From positions 1 to 44,305 of the forward strand of contig JALONN010000020.1 of the NCBI GenBank assembly GCA_025454915.1: a stretch of 44,305 nucleotides of DNA, written 5' to 3'. Numbering within the stretch: the stretch's first letter is position 1; the number at the start of each line of letters is the position of its first letter. This stretch comes from Raineya sp. Lineage in GTDB: Bacteria > Bacteroidota > Bacteroidia > Cytophagales > Thermonemataceae. Of this stretch, positions 44,090 through 44,305 are shown in pieces. The position numbers were made by a program, and so were the translations under genes. The notes beneath the pieces are model-generated. The model searched no databases and was not told the DNA's origin. It saw only the letters and a list, made by a program, of their open reading frames with translations.

Positions 44090-44119
44090 TTGGAGATTAA
44101 AAAAGAGTTCGTACCTTTG
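44090..44119 (+). promoter_or_regulatory. Tandem rRNA-type promoter P4
   Basis: TTG (44090-44092), 19 bp, TACCTTTG (44112-44119). Unlike P1-P3, no TCGA hairpin follows; the leader proper begins here. Confidence 0.85.
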
Positions 44120-44129
44120 CAGTCCCAAA

Positions 44130-44305
44130 TAAGAAAAGAAAAAAACAAAAAGAAGAAGGTTGAGGGGTTAGAGATAAAGAAGTCAAAAAACGTTTTGACA
44201 CTATGAGCTTCGGCTCAAAAAGTTCATTGAGTAATTGAAACTGACTAAATAGCGACACCGTCAATTCTTTGGAATATGACAATTTAAACAGCCGGATAAT
44301 ATAAA
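44130..44305 (+). ncRNA. Probable rRNA operon leader (5' of 16S rRNA, which lies beyond the window)
   Basis: Downstream of P4 are two hairpins, GTCAAAA/TTTTGAC (44182-44199) and TGAGC-UUCG-GCTCA (44204-44217), then AGTTCATTGAG and ATTCTTTGGAATAT (about 44264-44277). The last resembles the boxA antitermination element seen before Bacteroidota 16S genes (TTCTTTGA-type). No 16S start sequence is reached before base 44305. The assignment rests on this order of elements and on the strong promoter array; another stable-RNA operon is possible. Confidence 0.65.

Larger units (their letters stand above)
43711..44130 (+). repeat. Four tandem ~126-bp units, each with a strong promoter
   Basis: Successive -7 elements lie 126, 128 and 125 bases apart. 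Each unit holds TTGGAG(G)AT, an A-rich spacer with GTTCG, TACCTTTGCAGTCCCAAAT, then (in the first three) a small TCGA-type hairpin and an A/T-rich block with AAGTTA...ACTTTAAAA. Units two to four are nearly identical; the first is more diverged. No gene lies here; I read the array as rRNA promoters. Confidence 0.85.

Noticed and set aside
43711..44130. CRISPR-like regular repeats
   Set aside because: Units are about 126 bp, near-identical over almost the whole length with no unique spacers, and each contains a perfect promoter; no cas genes are near.
44097..44282. A 61-residue minus-strand ORF in the leader region
   Set aside because: It runs antisense through a promoter and the leader hairpins, with low-complexity Phe/Leu content; not a credible gene.

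Overview
The window is AT-rich, densely coded DNA from a member of the Bacteroidota, most likely a Cytophagales-type free-living gliding bacterium. The evidence is: two gliding-motility-type C-terminal domains (CHU_C) and one type A type IX secretion (T9SS) tail; a type III glutamine synthetase; a pdxA-yceD-rpmF-plsX-fabH cluster; and promoters that repeatedly match the Bacteroidota consensus (TTG, about 19-22 bp, TAnnTTTG). The species cannot be named from this sequence.

Layout. Positions 1-323 hold the end of a decayed IS5-like element whose transposase reads leftward out of the window and carries a nonsense codon. It abuts ybeY. From 0.8 to 7.2 kb are two large secreted T9SS-type proteins and a TonB-dependent receptor. 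From 7.2 to 14.3 kb, mostly on the minus strand, are serS, a histidine kinase/response regulator pair, a membrane SpoIIE-type phosphatase with a small unknown partner, and an outer-membrane barrel protein; a DUF1573 gene lies on the plus strand. From 14.5 to 20.4 kb are glutamine synthetase III, deoC, a family 9 glycosyltransferase translationally coupled to a TonB-C-terminal-domain protein, and a two-domain universal stress protein. From 20.4 to 23.8 kb lies a RecD-like helicase, a small unknown gene and an isolated nuoM. From 23.9 to 29.5 kb are a Bacteroidota-specific unknown, a MacB-like permease, a double-GNAT protein, and an 889-residue secreted protein with ten DxDxDGDxD calcium-binding repeats.

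From 29.5 to 36.5 kb a minus-strand block contains fabH, plsX, rpmF, yceD and pdxA (lipid, ribosome and vitamin B6 housekeeping), then an ECF sigma factor, a family 2 glycosyltransferase, a DUF4286 gene, a MarR regulator and a MerC-like membrane protein. From 36.6 to 40.4 kb are a TolC-family protein, ribD and a pseudouridine synthase with a long repetitive lysine-rich N-terminus. From 40.5 to 43.6 kb on the plus strand are a rhodanese, a heptose-7-phosphate kinase and dnaB. The last 670 bases carry no gene. They hold the dnaB terminator, four tandem near-identical strong promoters at about 126-bp spacing, and a leader with a UUCG hairpin and a boxA-like element, which together look like the upstream region of an rRNA operon whose 16S gene starts just past the window.

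I see no defence island, CRISPR array, prophage or secondary-metabolite cluster, and no clearly new multi-gene system. The least ordinary signals are regulatory. They are the four-fold rRNA promoter array, a MerC-like gene whose -33 and -7 elements are both embedded in two copies of the same Fur-like palindrome, a 44-bp palindrome around the marR promoter, an unusually long pre-signal region on the calcium-repeat protein, and a 70-bp gene overlap between ribD and the TolC gene.
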